Source: Diaporthe sp. PMI_573 (Eukaryota > Ascomycota > Sordariomycetes > Diaporthales > Diaporthaceae). Taken from it: 64,000 nucleotides of DNA. Both the position numbers and the translations under genes were made by a program. The notes under the pieces were generated by a model. It ran no database searches, was not told the origin of the DNA, and saw nothing but the letters and a program-made list of their open reading frames with translations. Positions 33,030 through 45,088 of the stretch are shown here, piece after piece. Numbering within the stretch: the stretch's first letter is position 1; each line of letters begins with the position of its first letter. The stretch is taken from the NCBI GenBank assembly GCA_021399435.1, contig JAJTUP010000008.1, forward strand, positions 1,550,001-1,614,000, written 5' to 3'.

Positions 33030-36000
33030 TGGCGTCTTTGAGAGCAATCAACTTCAACCACGATTGTTTTCTTCTTTTCGCAGCGACACATGAATAGACG
33101 GCACACACAAAGCATACACAGGTGTTTACGGCGGGAAGGATATGTGCTTTTGCTTTTTACTGCGCTTCCGCACGGCGTTTCATGAGGGGAACTCTGGATC
33201 ATGGTACGATCGACGACTACTTTTTCCTAATAATATCACTGCTGGGGAGACCAGTGATCACTCTGGAGCAAAAAGTGTGGGCTCAAGAGAGAATGGTTTT
33301 GTGTTTTTTTTTTATCTCGTGTGCACGGAGCAGGGTACGAGAGAGGGTGATGATCATAGCATGAAGCGAGAGAGGGATGGATGATTGGATCCGAGATACC
33401 ATCTGCATAGTTCTTTTGTCCATCTTGATGAGCCCAGGCAGAATTCATCAATGTGAGAAACCAACAACCAGACCACCATTGGTCTAGGTGCAAAACATGA
33501 CGCTCGAAGCAGAACTATAATTGCCCCTGTATGTGATTTGTGTGTACAATGAAATCTCCCATCGAGATGCTTGTTTACATGGACATGACTGTGTGACGAG
33601 CAACCAGTCCGTCTAGTTGTCACACCGTTACAATCACAGCCCAATAACAAGAAGTATTCGCTGTCAGGCAACCAGCCAGCCGTCTATCCCCAGCCCGACC
33701 AGCCACCGACCTAGTGTAGTGATTGTTATGTTGTGCCGTAATGATGCGGCACCCCGCGTCCAGCATGAATCACACAACCCCAAAAGAAGCGGTCGCGATG
33801 TCGGGTCGCGATACGTGTGGCAGGGCTGTCGATCAAGGTGGGCCGGGGGCTGGCTAGGCTCACACTGCTGGGCTGGGGTATACCGGCAGCCAACGGGACC
33901 TGCCAGGTTGGTGCTTGGTGAATTTTCACACCACGCGGGGCGGAAGACAGCACACAGCACACCAACGTCGGATCCGGCACATCTGCCAAGTTGTTGACTC
34001 GAATTCGATCCAGGTTCGATGCGATTCGATTCGTGGGTCCAGACCGACATGATCGCATGCCGACGGACAACATACGACACATGCAACAGCAACTGCGACA
34101 AGGAGACGTCGGCCGGCCGCCACAACGACCAGAAGTCGCCCACCGCCCACCCAGGAAATCCCCACACGATTGTTTTATTCTCCGGGCCCGGCACCCGGTA
34201 ACCTTGTGTGCTGACGGGGTTTCTTCGGGGCCGCATGACGGGACCGACCCCCAGGGACGTCGTGTTTGAATGGACGTGCTGTGCAGACTTTGAGGCGAGC
34301 ATCGCATGGCCGGTTGCATCCATGCCAGCTGCCCGTCTTTGCATCGCATCACGCGCGTGCGGTCCCACCTTTGGCGGTCAATGAAGTGAAGACGACGAAA
34401 CGAGCAAGCATATGCAGCCCTAGCCCACGCTAGGTAGGCAGCATAGGCAACCGCGCCTGGCGGAGCGTGAGTGCGTGACTCTCGAACCCAGACCAGAGTC
34501 CGCAGACCAGCGAGACTAAACTGCCAGGACTGCATGGATGATCCTCCTGATCGCCAGAACCCGATGACCTGCAGCAGCGCGAGTCCCCTTACCGCCGGGC
34601 TTGGCAGGCCCCAAGAGCCCTTCTTCCCCACACAGATAGAACAGGCAGACAGACAGACAGACAGATAACAGCATCATCCAAAAGATCAAGTGACGGGCCG
34701 AGAAACAAAGGGCGCGGCTAGCAGCCCGGCCTCCTCCCAACTAGCCCGCCTGCCTGCGTGTCTATCTAACCAACGCGCCTACCAACCTCCCGGGACCGGA
34801 TGGGCACGCGATGGATGAGGGGCGCTCCCAGCAGCCCGGATCACAATGGCCCTATGCATCGCCCAAAGGATGCGCGCGGAACAAAAGGAAACAAACAAAG
34901 AAGGGAATGTGCGTGCCTCGTGCGTTCTGGCCAGACGGTAGTCACCAGCCCAATGCTCTGGCGCCGCCGGGCACACGGGCAGCGTGGTCTCGGGAAGCCC
35001 CCCTTTTCCTGACAGACGGGCGGGGTGCCCGAGCACGACTACCTGTTGAAGCCGCCGCTGGCGCCGACTGTGCGGCATCGTGGCCTCCCGGGAGTCTGGC
35101 TCAACCTGGACTGGTGACCGTCTCCTCGCTGGCGCCGGACTTTTAGCGCGCAAGCCACCCAACCGAGCCGCGTCCTGTTAGCCCAGGCGCGGCGTGGGCT
35201 CCAGATCCTTCCTTTTCCCGATCCGGCCTACGCAAGGCTGAAAAAAGAGTCGAATGGCGCGGCGCGCCTGCCATGAGGATCATGGGTGCCAGCCGAGTGC
35301 GATCTTGTTCCCTTGCTGCCGCATTACATTGTTTGTCGTCTGGCGGTCAGACCTGGGTGAGTGTCGCTTAGCTGATGTTTGTTACCACCACGCTGGTAAG
35401 GGTCGTGCCCGGGACCTGTTCGGAGTGCGACACGACGCGTTTGTCTTTTGCCCAGCCCCGGCACGGCTGATAGATGCTCGTTCACGGGCCAATCCTATTG
35501 TCTTGCCATGTGCAGCGCCGCACCGAGGCAGACGCTGTAGGTAGGCAGGTACCTGCCAAATGTTCTTTGGCAAGGGCGTGGAGGGTGGCCCAATGAGGCT
35601 ACCATGTTAATAAATTCCTTGACGGAAGGGGAACGTAGGATTCACTGATCCCCTACTGAATCCCTTGGACAACCTTCCCCGGTGCACGGCTGCGGCGCAG
35701 GCGATCCATCCAAGGTCGGGGTAGCCAAAGTTCGATGACATTATAGCATCATTAGGAAAAATAGGCTCCCGGGCAGGTCGCAGATGGTGGACCATCGCGA
35801 CGCGTGAAGTCATGGACAAAGCCAAGATCTCAATAGTGTGCGGCGTCGAGCAGGTCGTTGCAGGCCCCCCCCCCAGGCGGCCTGGGGATGGCTAGTCCGT
35901 CTCCCTGCGAGGATGGTACTTACACCTGGAGTAACAGATCGGTCTTGCCTTGGGTGCGTACACCAGGGGCCGCATCGCGGCCATGGTCATGACAATAATT

Positions 36001-37421
36001 GTCCAGCCATCCTGTGTTGCTGCTTTGGGACATGTTCCCCTAAGCAGACGCCGAGTGAGTGCGATACAAAGCCGTTCAGTCAGCACCTTTCGGCGTGGGG
36101 CGAGACCCGCTCCCCTGCCCTTGCATCCCGCCGTGATGATCTATCGACAAGTATCGAATATGGGGTCGGACTCTGGATCCGAAAGGGATCTGACTATCCA
36201 CAATCAACGGGCGGGTTAACAATCCATGGCGAGCTGACATGATCCCGGGCTACGGTATTGGTGGTGGGGATTCTGGGGGCCGGGTCGAGCAATGCGCAGG
36301 CTCAGCCACGGGCATAAACAGCCAAACGGATGCCCAGGGGCCTCGTCTGATGGGAAGGTCAGATCGGGGACAACCACCGGCAGATGTAAAAGTCCAGCTA
36401 TATTGGTGCTTACTTTGCGGGGGGGGCCTTGTGCGCGTCGCGTTCGACTTCTAGTACGATATTCGTGGTCAGATATCCTGCCCGGAGTACACAACCGGTT
36501 TGCCCAGGCAGGCCTTTGCCCAGGCAGGGCCGCTCAACACCGACCAATTGAACTCTTCGCTGGGCTGCCTCTTGTGTGGCGCAGATCGGATAATTGTGGC
36601 GCAGTCCACGCCCCTGAGCAACCAGACTTCGTAGGCTTGAACCTCTACTGGAGCAGCTTGGTGGCAATCTTCTTCGCGGGAAATAGTCGCTGAAGCCATG
36701 AATACTCAATCCCAACGAGACCAACATTAACATACCCATGACCGCCGTTGATAACCGAACTTCCCGGTGGCAGGAGCCAAAGTCCTGCTCGGGGGAGGCG
36801 CAGCCAGTCTACATGTCACGATAGACTCATCCCCCCGGCCTTTCATACCCTTCGACATGACGCTGGCAAGTACACAGTTACAACAGATGATTTCTCTTGC
36901 TTATAGCACAAGTACGAGTTATACGAGATCTTTACTTAGCCAAAGCTAATCGGAGATTCGGTGAACACTATCGTGGCACTGTATCGTCGCCCGATGGATC
37001 CCACGTGGATCTCGTGGTCTCTGCCCCACATCGATGTCGGCGTCGGGGCTGAGCACTGCTGGGGACACGATGCGGTCGGGTGTGGATCACAGGATCTCGT
37101 GTGTAGTGTCTCGTCCCCATGTGTGGAAGCTGGGCCGCAGATCTTCACGAGACTTCGGTGGCATGGACATAAGCACGCGTCGGGTGCCGCGCCATTCCCT
37201 GTTGGAAGGACAGGTGGACTCAGCCATGATCTCCTGGCGCCATCCCGGATGCCACGGCGTGGGGCGAGCGGATCGGGTCTTGGAGGAACAGGCAATTCCG
37301 TTCAGTGACCTTACCAGTCGTGGGCGTCGCAGTCCCCGTTCCACGACTGGCAGACGTTCTCAATGCCTTGACGACTTAAGATCCTGGTGAGCTCAGGAGT
37401 CCGTGACGAATAGGTGCTGCG
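33030..37421. other. Gene-poor stretch between cyclin and AlkB gene
   Basis: 4.4 kb with no recognisable gene. Long overlapping open frames (up to 301 codons, minus strand 33726-34631) exist because the DNA is GC-rich; their Trp/Cys/Arg-heavy composition is not protein-like. A short GACA tetranucleotide run is at about 34648-34667. Confidence 0.5.
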
Positions 37422-38610
37422 TCAGTCTCTCATCTGCCTCACGTTCAGGTTGATCCTCTTGTTGGACATCCACCCTCTCCACTCCTCGTACTTGCCGTCT
37501 TCTGCGGGCCAGTTCGCCAGGTAGTCAGGACAGGTCCCCTTGATGACCTTGGGCACTCCATGCCATGCGTATCGTGCCTCCTGCGTCATGTATATAGCAT
37601 CTCCAGACCGGATGCGCAAGAGCAGATAATCCCTCTCTCCTTGCGCAGGCCTGTCTGCCTCAGGCAGCTTGCCCACGTCGTTGGGTGCAATCACTGGAGA
37701 CGATTAGCTATCGGACGCTTGTAATGGGGACATGACTTACTGAACAATGCATCACACCCCATGCTGACGCTCACAAGGCCCTTGTCCGTCTCCTCGGACA
37801 CATCCCGATGCATCATCATTGTGTCCCCGGGAGTGTAGAAGTTGACAATGGCCGCCTGAGCCTGGGTCTCTGGAAACAGAGTTTCCAAGAGACCAGCCAC
37901 GTCTTGGGGAAAGGCGGGCGGTTGTTCACCTGGGTAGACCCGGTTCGTCCAGTCATACTGCCCGCCCAGCGTAACCCAGTGTAGTCGCCGCTCCAGGACC
38001 TGCTTCATGGACAGAGTCTTGTGCACTGAAGGGTCCTTGGGGACGAACTTGGTTTCTGATTCTGGCGAGTACGTGAAAAAGGACTGCGGCTCATCGGTGG
38101 CAGCATCTTTTTCAGGATAGGGGAGATCGTAGTGCAGATGCATGTTTGTCTGGTGGTGAGGCAGGCTCAGGTCCCTGTGAACGAGACGAGAAAGTAGAGT
38201 CTGCTGGATCGTGGGTGGCAGCAGTGACGGTACGATAAGAAGGCCTCAAACCCAGTCAGAAAATCTACCACAAACCATGGTAGAGAGCAATGAAACTCAC
38301 CTGGGATCAGTGGGTGATGGTAAATGGTGGCATCCTGCTTCACCTCAGCGACAGACGGGTCGTGTTCATCGAGGCGGGAGAGAGCCGCACGAAGCTTTTC
38401 TGCAGGTATGCTACCTGCCTGCTGGAACTCAGCAAGCTTCTCCGGCACAGACAGGTCGTCTACGTTGCCTCCGTTGAGTGTTGCAGCCCCGTCTGTTCGG
38501 GAATAGCCCTTCCAGAGCTTCCTCAGATGGTCCGATGGCTGCTCGTGAGCATCCAAGCTGGTGAGGTCCACGGTCATATCCTCCTCCGCCGCTGTGAGCC
38601 CGTTGCACAA
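37422..38610 (-). CDS. AlkB-family Fe(II)/2-oxoglutarate dioxygenase (ALKBH1-like)
   Basis: Oxidative demethylase of nucleic acids; fungal members of this subgroup resemble human ALKBH1, which acts on tRNA and DNA. Three exons (38301-38610, 37741-38244, 37422-37693) join to 361 residues; introns are 56 and 47 bp with GTGAGT and GTAAGT donors. Metal ligands are seen in MMMHRDVSEE (H-x-D, about residue 250) and RYAWHGVPKV (distal His). The 2-oxoglutarate-binding Arg pattern is in RINLNVRQ (R-x-N-x-x-x-R), five residues from the C-terminus. The fold's central GCDALF strand crosses the second exon junction. It is divergent from CDK1 across a 1.3-kb intergenic region. Start at 38610 is the first ATG; an internal Met (MTVDL) is an alternative. 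Confidence 0.92.
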
Positions 38611-39903
38611 GCTCGCTTATTCAATGTCCAATACCCTCCAGTATCCCTCCCTAAAGCTAATTCTGTGATTGCTGGTTGATGATCAAACCCTCGTCACGCC
38701 ACCTGCTCTCGATCGACTAGATCCTGAGGGCCCTGGTCGCTGTGTGTGTGTGTGTGTTTGAGCAGATGGTGTTCCGAGACGATACAACAGATTAGAAGCG
38801 TCGAGTAGATACCTAGTTCTGAAATTATTTGGAAATGGTCTGCTGTCGGCGCTGATGTGATGGTGAATGCTGATCAGGTTCACATTGGGAGGCCTTCACC
38901 CTCAGAGTCAGACCTGCTTAACCCAGGGCTCCTGGTGGAATATTGCATGCCTCGGCTGGGTTAGGGTTTCTCTGGGAAAGCCCCCTGCACCCTGAACCCT
39001 GCACCATGTGTTATCGATAGTCTACACTACCTACATAGGCTTCTCGGTGGAAGGTTCTGAGGTTCCTCTGCCGGCCAGGCCTGAGTAACCCCACCATCAT
39101 CACCCTAGAAACCTTGCAGCCGTCCAAAACAAGGCCCAGCTAGCCAACCCCAAGGGCTGGCTTCCAATGGGCGACGCGTCTGTCAGCCGAAGTAAACCTC
39201 GAACCGCGTCCCCGGCCAAACATTCCATCCCACCGCCAGTCCCTCGCATTCGACCCCTCTGCCTCAACTGCAGACGGCCCCTATTGTTGCAGCAGCAACC
39301 ACCACCGCACGACAGTGGCCCTTGTGTCTCGAACGCCCGTTCGCACCGTCAATCGTCCCCTCGATTGGCATTTGAACAGCGTCCTTGCACCGAACGGTCT
39401 CCCCCGAAAGCGAGGTTCATCTGCACACCCGACCACCTGCCCACTGCCCACCTGCCCACCGACTCGACCCTCGACCAGACCTCAAGGTACAAAGGCAACA
39501 CCTTTCCTTCGCATTACTCCAGTTGTCACCTTTCGCATTGTGTCCCACAAAGATTCGCATGCAAGACTGCCAAACACAGACAGCGGCACGCACACAAGTA
39601 GGGGGATACCAGATGCGAGGGGTTGAATCCAGCCCACCGGCAATACCTCTCGCAACGGTCCATCTCGGTGCAACGCTTCGACTGTCACAATCTTGCGAAA
39701 GACCAATTTGCGTTGAGCATACGAGACGCCCAAGTGGATTAGGAAGATCGAGCAGTTAAACCCGTCTGCGAATCTACCCGTCCCTGCCAATTCGGACTGC
39801 TCACGCACTCTGCGTGCCTCGACAGCGACCATGTACTTGTCCTTTGCGTTATGGTTCTGGACACGTGTGACTGACCATCTGCGGCAGGAATCAAGCAAAT
39901 AAC
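38611..39903. promoter_or_regulatory. Divergent AlkB/CDK1 promoter region with a telobox
   Basis: 1.3 kb between two divergent start codons. It contains GGGTTAGGGTTT at 38958-38969 (two telomere-type units) and the related, oppositely oriented ACCCTGAACCCT at 38989-39000. A short TG run is at about 38741-38758. The rest is pyrimidine-rich, consistent with a long CDK1 leader. No gene seen. Confidence 0.45.
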
Positions 39904-40995
39904 ATGGAGAATTACCAGAAGCTGGAGAAGATCGGGGAGGGTAAGTAATACACCCTCTTTCTCCGGGCCCGACACCACATGCCCGAGGCTGACCTCTGCT
40001 TTTCTCCCAGGAACCTATGGTGTGGTTTACAAGGCTCGAGATCTCCTCCATGAAAACCGAATCGTCGCATTGAAGAAAATCAGACTCGAAGCCGAAGACG
40101 AGGGTGTTCCTTCCACTGCCATCCGAGAAATCTCCCTGCTCAAGGAGATGCGTGACCCCAACATCGTCCGTCTGTTCAATATCGTACACGCCGACAGCCA
40201 CAAGCTCTACCTCGTCTTCGAGTTCCTCGATCTTGACCTCAAGAAGTACATGGAGGCTCTGCCAGTCGCTGATGGAGGTCGAGGCAGGGCGCTTCCCGAG
40301 GGCACAAGCGGCGAGCTGGCCACGCTGGGCCTGGGATCGGCCATCATCAAGAAGTTCATGAAGCAGCTGTGCGACGGCATAAGGTTCTGCCACTCGCACC
40401 GCGTGCTGCATCGCGACCTGAAGCCCCAGAACCTGCTGATCGACCGCGAGGGCAACCTGAAGCTGGCGGATTTTGGTCTGGCTAGGGCCTTCGGAGTTCC
40501 TCTTAGGACGTACACTCACGAAGTCGTAACGTTGTGGTACCGAGCCCCGGAGATTCTGCTGGGAGGTCGACAGTACTCCACGGGCGTGGATATGTGGTCG
40601 GTCGGCTGCATCTTTGCCGAGATGTGCACGCGCAAGGCGCTGTTCCCAGGCGATTCCGAAATCGACGAGATCTTCAAGATCTTCAGGTGAGCCTTTTCGC
40701 TGCTTCCATGTCTGTCTCTTCTTCACTGACCGGCATCTGCAGAGTTCTTGGCACCCCGACAGAGGATGTGTGGCCTGGCGTGACCAGCTACCCCGACTTC
40801 AAGTCGTCCTTCCCCAAGTGGCAGCGTGATTACAACCAGCCTCTCTGCCAAAATCTTGACCGCCATGGCCTAGACTTGCTGGAGATGATGCTTGTCTATG
40901 ACCCAGCAGGCCGAATCTCTGCCAAGGCCGCCTGCAATCACCCTTACTTCGAGGACTTTGCCACTCCCACAAAGTCAGAATACGGCTACGCATGA
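39904..40995 (+). CDS. cdc2: Cyclin-dependent kinase 1 (Cdc2/Cdc28/NimX)
   Basis: The main cell-cycle Ser/Thr kinase. Three exons (39904-39940, 40011-40686, 40743-40995) give 321 residues, as expected for filamentous fungi. Introns of 70 and 56 bp split the Gly-rich loop ([10 protein letters not shown]) and IFR|VLGTP. The cyclin-binding helix is the exact PSTAIRE ([16 protein letters not shown]), which marks Cdc2. The inhibitory Thr14/Tyr15 pair is in GTYG. Catalytic loop [11 protein letters not shown] motif and the activating Thr in the T-loop ([14 protein letters not shown]) are all intact. The insert with [14 protein letters not shown] between [13 protein letters not shown] and [11 protein letters not shown] is normal for fungal Cdc2. 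It is an essential gene, so it should be functional. Confidence 0.97.
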
Positions 40996-41581
40996 TGTGC
41001 CATCCAGTTCCCGACGAACACACCGACATTTCTTTTTCTTCTGTACAGGATATACTGATGAGCAATGAACCGGAAAACTCATGATACCGAGGCTCAGGGG
41101 GAAACTACACGGGATGGAGAAACCGCAAGGACTGAATGAAATTGAGGCAGACGGTGACGGATCTGTACGACTATGCACGCGCCTCGCTTGCGGGCCCCCC
41201 TTTGCTTGCTCTAATATGCTCTTCGTCCTCGATGTGTGGACTCTGGGTGTTTACCTAGATAGATAGTCCCGGCATTGGACCGGTGAGGCAAGCAACTATC
41301 GGGTTCCGACTCTTCAACAACGTTCCCTGCTTGATATCCTGCCAATAGTGCTTGACATTGTACAATAGACTCGGTTTCTTCGGTACCAGTGACCACGGAG
41401 TGCGACGCATGGTGGCTCTGTCCTTTTTCCTGGCCTGCAGTTGGCTCACTCAAAGTGCCTTGTTAGACTCATGCTTAGCAACTAGAGACACCTTGTGTGT
41501 GCTTTATTTTAAGACATTTTCCAGGAACGCCGGACGTCTGATCACACTCTAGTAACGGACACGAATTGCAAAGAACCGCCA
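40996..41581. other. CDK1 3' flank
   Basis: 590 bp with no gene; holds the CDK1 3' UTR and the boundary to the decayed cluster. Confidence 0.45.
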
Positions 41582-42314
41582 TTACCCAATACTGTATAAG
41601 TGCATCTCACCGTTCGGGTCCCAGTAGTCATCCATCACCTAGAAACAACGACAAATTAGATACACGAGGAAGGAGTTAGCCAGTGCATATCTTGAGCGAC
41701 CTCATGTCCCGACTCGAAACACATGAAAACCGCCAGGTACTGTAGCAGGCGTGCCGGGACCACTGTATCCGGTACCAAACAGAATGTGTGGCCCGTCAAT
41801 AGCAACACCGCCATGGAAGTTGGTCGTCAACTTGAAATCGGTTACAAAATACGATCAAGGCATGCGTCAAAGTGCCAAAGTATAGTGTGTTCCCGTCAAT
41901 TTGGGAACTTGTTCGCGATACCGGTCGGTTAGTCTCGGCCTGGAACGCTGATATTGGAGAAAAACCTTCGATAATTGACGTCACGTTGATTTCCCACATG
42001 ATCTCACATGACTGGAAGTTCAGCGCGACGAACGAGCCTTCCCAGGTGGGAAAGTACACGATGTCCTCGAGGATCGTTGGGGTTGCACTGACCCCGATCG
42101 GAAAGCTCAAGTTGCAGTGGTCGATGGCGGACAGAATATTTCTGGACGAGATGATATCGTTTTGTGCGGCCCATCTGTTGTTGTTGCTGTTCCCGCCCCA
42201 GCCCGACCATTGCGCCGAGGTGCCATTCTTAGCCACATACTGCCGGCGTGAGATGGCGCTGCTTTGCACCGCCAAGAGCACGCTCAGCAGAATTGAAAAC
42301 ACCGAGAATAGCAT
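41582..42314 (-). pseudogene. PQQ-dehydrogenase-like secreted protein, internally deleted remnant
   Basis: Starts with a signal peptide (MLFSVFSILLSVLLAVQSSA). It continues with a beta-propeller N-terminus, WSGWGGNSNNNRWA, then ATPTILEDIVYFPTWEGSFVAL and LYFGTLTHAL, as in fungal polyvinyl-alcohol-dehydrogenase/PQQ-repeat proteins. After LTHAL the frame degenerates. The next recognisable part, in another frame (about 41850-41740), is the terminal propeller blade NFHGGVAIDGPHILFGTGYSG. The family is usually 500-700 residues, so roughly half, including middle blades, is missing. I see no intron that would repair the frame. A further ~18 codons ending at 41582 (VMDDYWDPNG) may be a spliced last exon. 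As cluster member it could have been an oxidase; this is inference. Confidence 0.6.
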
Positions 42315-43099
42315 ATAGGTCTATACGGAGTGGAGTAAGTGATGATGGCAGTCCGGGGAATGGGATGAACCGGTAATGGAGCCAGAGCAAAGCCCAAGGG
42401 GGAGCGAGAGCCCAGAAGACCTAGCCAGAGCTACCTCGTGTCCAGCTCATCTTGGATGACCTGAGGGGCAGAGTTGTATTCTGGCTGAAAAAGCATGAAA
42501 TCCACCCAGGGGGGGGGGGTTCGCTTGCATTTGACCTCTGTCTTCAAGTACCTAGGTATAGAGTTGATCACCAGGAATCTGGATACCTCCTGAAACTTGA
42601 TTTTCTAGATTTAATTAGTGCAAACCTTACTTAAAAAAAAAAAGTCCCTTTTCTCTCTCAGAATTGCCTTGGCCAGTCACAAACACCCAACACTGGCCCT
42701 CATGAGAAAGGGCCATATAAAGAAAAGGGTATTGGGGCGTAGAAACATCATCACACTGGAGGCCAAGGAGAGCACCGGTGCATCTGGTAGTCTGATCAGA
42801 TTGTAAAGAGTGTGTGGTATATTATCATTGTCCTAGTCGTATAGAAACGCGAAATACCTAAGTACAGACCCCATAATGGTAGCTATCTGGTACAGTCGCA
42901 GTGGTGTACTGCAGGAGACGGAAGTGCACAACTTGAAGTTGGCTGCGGGCTCCTAACGCCAACAGCCACCTGGTGAGACAATCCGTAGGTATGGGTAACT
43001 AGGTATATACTACCTCCCCAATGTGTTGAAGAGTTCTCATTCTGCTCGCGGAGAACTATAGCTGTCCTACCATCCTGGCCCTTTCAGCCTACGTGCGAT
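42315..43099. other. Intergenic within the decayed cluster
   Basis: 785 bp with no recognisable coding sequence; a run of ten G (about 42510) and a run of A (about 42632) only. Confidence 0.45.
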
Positions 43100-44810
43100 C
43101 TACACACTGCTCGGATCAGTCCTGGGCATAGCCTTGACATACAACGGCCTCTTCTGCCGGATAATCCGGATCAATTCAGCTCGGTGACCCTTGTCCCAGT
43201 GGACGGATTGTGGCGCAAGTTCGAAATCGAAATGCCAGAACAGTGCGGCGCACCTCGTGATAGACAAATCTTGGTCACCACACATTTAGCTCTCAGATGT
43301 TCGCGACGAATGGCGTGAGTAAAAGGAGGAAACGGTTTGAGGGAGGAGGTGGTTCTCAAAACATACCGCTTTCCGATGCAGTCCAAGCTGCCTTTAGCGA
43401 AAGGTCTGAATGCGGCCCTCTTGTCGTTTGCGTATCTAGCATAACGCTCTGAGAGCCAACGCTCAGGCACAAAGGATATAGAGTCTGTGAAATTGTATTC
43501 CCAATTTCCAGCAGTGTAGTGTGGTACACCACAAGTGGTCTGCAGAAACGAAATCAGAGAAGATGGTGAGGTCTCGGGAAAAGAAGACTTACGCCTCCTG
43601 GTAAGAAGTACCCATCCACCGTAGCCCCGCCAGGTGGTACGATACGTGGGATGGTCGTGGTGAACGGCGTATCTGTCCGCAGGCTCTCTTGAATAATTGC
43701 ATCCATGTAAACAATCTTGTCCGTGTTGGCCGCCGTGATTTCGGCTGCGCTTTTGACAATACCAGAATATCTAATCTCGTGTTTCACCCTCTCGTAGACA
43801 AAGGGGTTGCTCATAATATTCCACATCATCGCGGTCATCAGGGTGGGTGTCGCCTCGCTGCCAGACAGGACAAGGATAGAGGCCACATCAAGGGCCTGTA
43901 CACGGGTGATGGGATGTTCTTGATCTTTCATGCCATTGTAGATGGTACTCATGATGTCTCCTCGGTCTTCACCCTGTTCATGGACTTGTTCGAGGCAACG
44001 CGCAGCCGTTGAGTCAGACATGACACGCAAGCTGTTCCACCAGTCCATCCACGGAAGACGCAAGGCCAAATTGTAGAAGCCTCTGGTGTCCGGGAACCGG
44101 AGAATGACCTGCATCACAGAGAGAAATGGGGCACCCACCTCAGCGGCGTGAAGATAAGGGTGATTGCGTTCGTTCTCGAGGCACGAGAAGTCCTCACCGA
44201 AGCTCAAGACGCCCATCACGTCGAACGTGAACCACGTGAACATGCGCTCGATGTTGAATTCGTTGCCCTTCTGCTCTTCGAACTTCTCGCGCAGCTTCTC
44301 CAACAATGCGTTCACAATATCCTCATGACGCATGAAGGCCTTGTTGGTGAAAGCTGGGAGCAGAAGCCGCCTGATGGCATGATGGTCCTGCTTGTTCTGC
44401 GAGATAAAACTCTTGCCTTCGACCTGAAGTTGCGAGACACTGAAGAAGTTGAGATCGCGCATGAACTGCTGCGAGCTCCCGCCAATGGTATCCCACGCTG
44501 TGCCCGTGGCATTGGAGACCTCGTCTGGACCTACGCGTACAATGATACCATACTTGTCGTGAAGACCAGCGAGGTATTTGTAGTGGCTGCCTCGGATGTG
44601 CTGCCTCCAGAGACGAGGAATCCACGAGATGGAATACAGAGTGGGACCCGGAATCTTGGCCAGTGGATGGAGGTACAGGTTGTGGTAGAGGCGGTAGAGG
44701 CGGTAGCAAAAGAACTTTTGGACGAGAAGTGATCAGAAATGGCTTTACTAATACATGGGAATGATACCACTTACAGAGACGCCCAATAAAAGATATATAG
44801 AATTCTGCAT
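43100..44810 (-). pseudogene. Cytochrome P450 monooxygenase, last exon apparently frameshifted
   Basis: Heme-thiolate oxygenase, ER-anchored. Exon 1 (44775-44810) codes a short hydrophobic start MQNSIYLLLGVS. Exon 2 (43593-44714) begins YRLYHNLYLHPLAKIPGP, the Pro-rich hinge, and carries the I-helix (LVLSGSEATPTLM) and the K-helix ExxR (QESLR). Exon 3 (43367-43539) has the PERW motif and the heme loop FAKGSLDCIGKR with the Cys ligand. The expected L-helix follows in exon 4 as FVYHEVRRTVL if splicing uses CCAAG ending at 43270, but the next conserved segment WHFDFELAP is in another frame, a few residues too early. This suggests a deletion of about 14 bases. An alternative acceptor (ACGAG, ending 43254) restores the frame but drops about 9 residues of the L-helix. 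Divergent from the terpene synthase, so a likely partner in terpenoid oxidation. Confidence 0.75.
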
Positions 44811-45088
44811 GGTGACGAAAGCAATGAATTTTTGAGTAGTTACCCTTGATGCTGGAAGGTTGATCTTCTATGGTGTTTTGGTGTGTTCATGAAAGGAAGA
44901 AACCCCCCATGAGGCACTCTAAAATTTCCCTAGAAAGCCGAGAAATTCGCTTGACCAATGTATGTACGCTCAAGCTAAGCATCTGGTAACATGTAAATAC
45001 ATGGCTTCTGGACCCTTGGCCCGTCACCTATACAAGACAGCAGGGTGTTCTTGTAGATAGTTACTTTTCCCCCCTCCGCTGCCAGCCA
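44811..45088. promoter_or_regulatory. Bidirectional promoter of P450 and terpene synthase
   Basis: Only 278 bases separate the two divergent ATGs. Shared short promoters of this kind are usual in fungal secondary-metabolite clusters and suggest co-regulation. TATA-like sequences occur close to each start (minus strand TATATATC near 44795, inside the P450 leader; CTATACAAG near 45027 for the synthase). No cluster regulator gene is seen in the window. Confidence 0.45.

Noticed and set aside
33726..34631. 301-codon open frame, minus strand
   Set aside because: Composition rich in Trp, Cys and Arg, overlapping open frames on both strands and no motif; a by-product of GC-rich DNA.
39904..40995. 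Possible Pho85 orthologue (considered because of the Pcl cyclin nearby)
   Set aside because: [16 protein letters not shown], the fungal Cdc2 insert and the T-loop sequence all identify CDK1.
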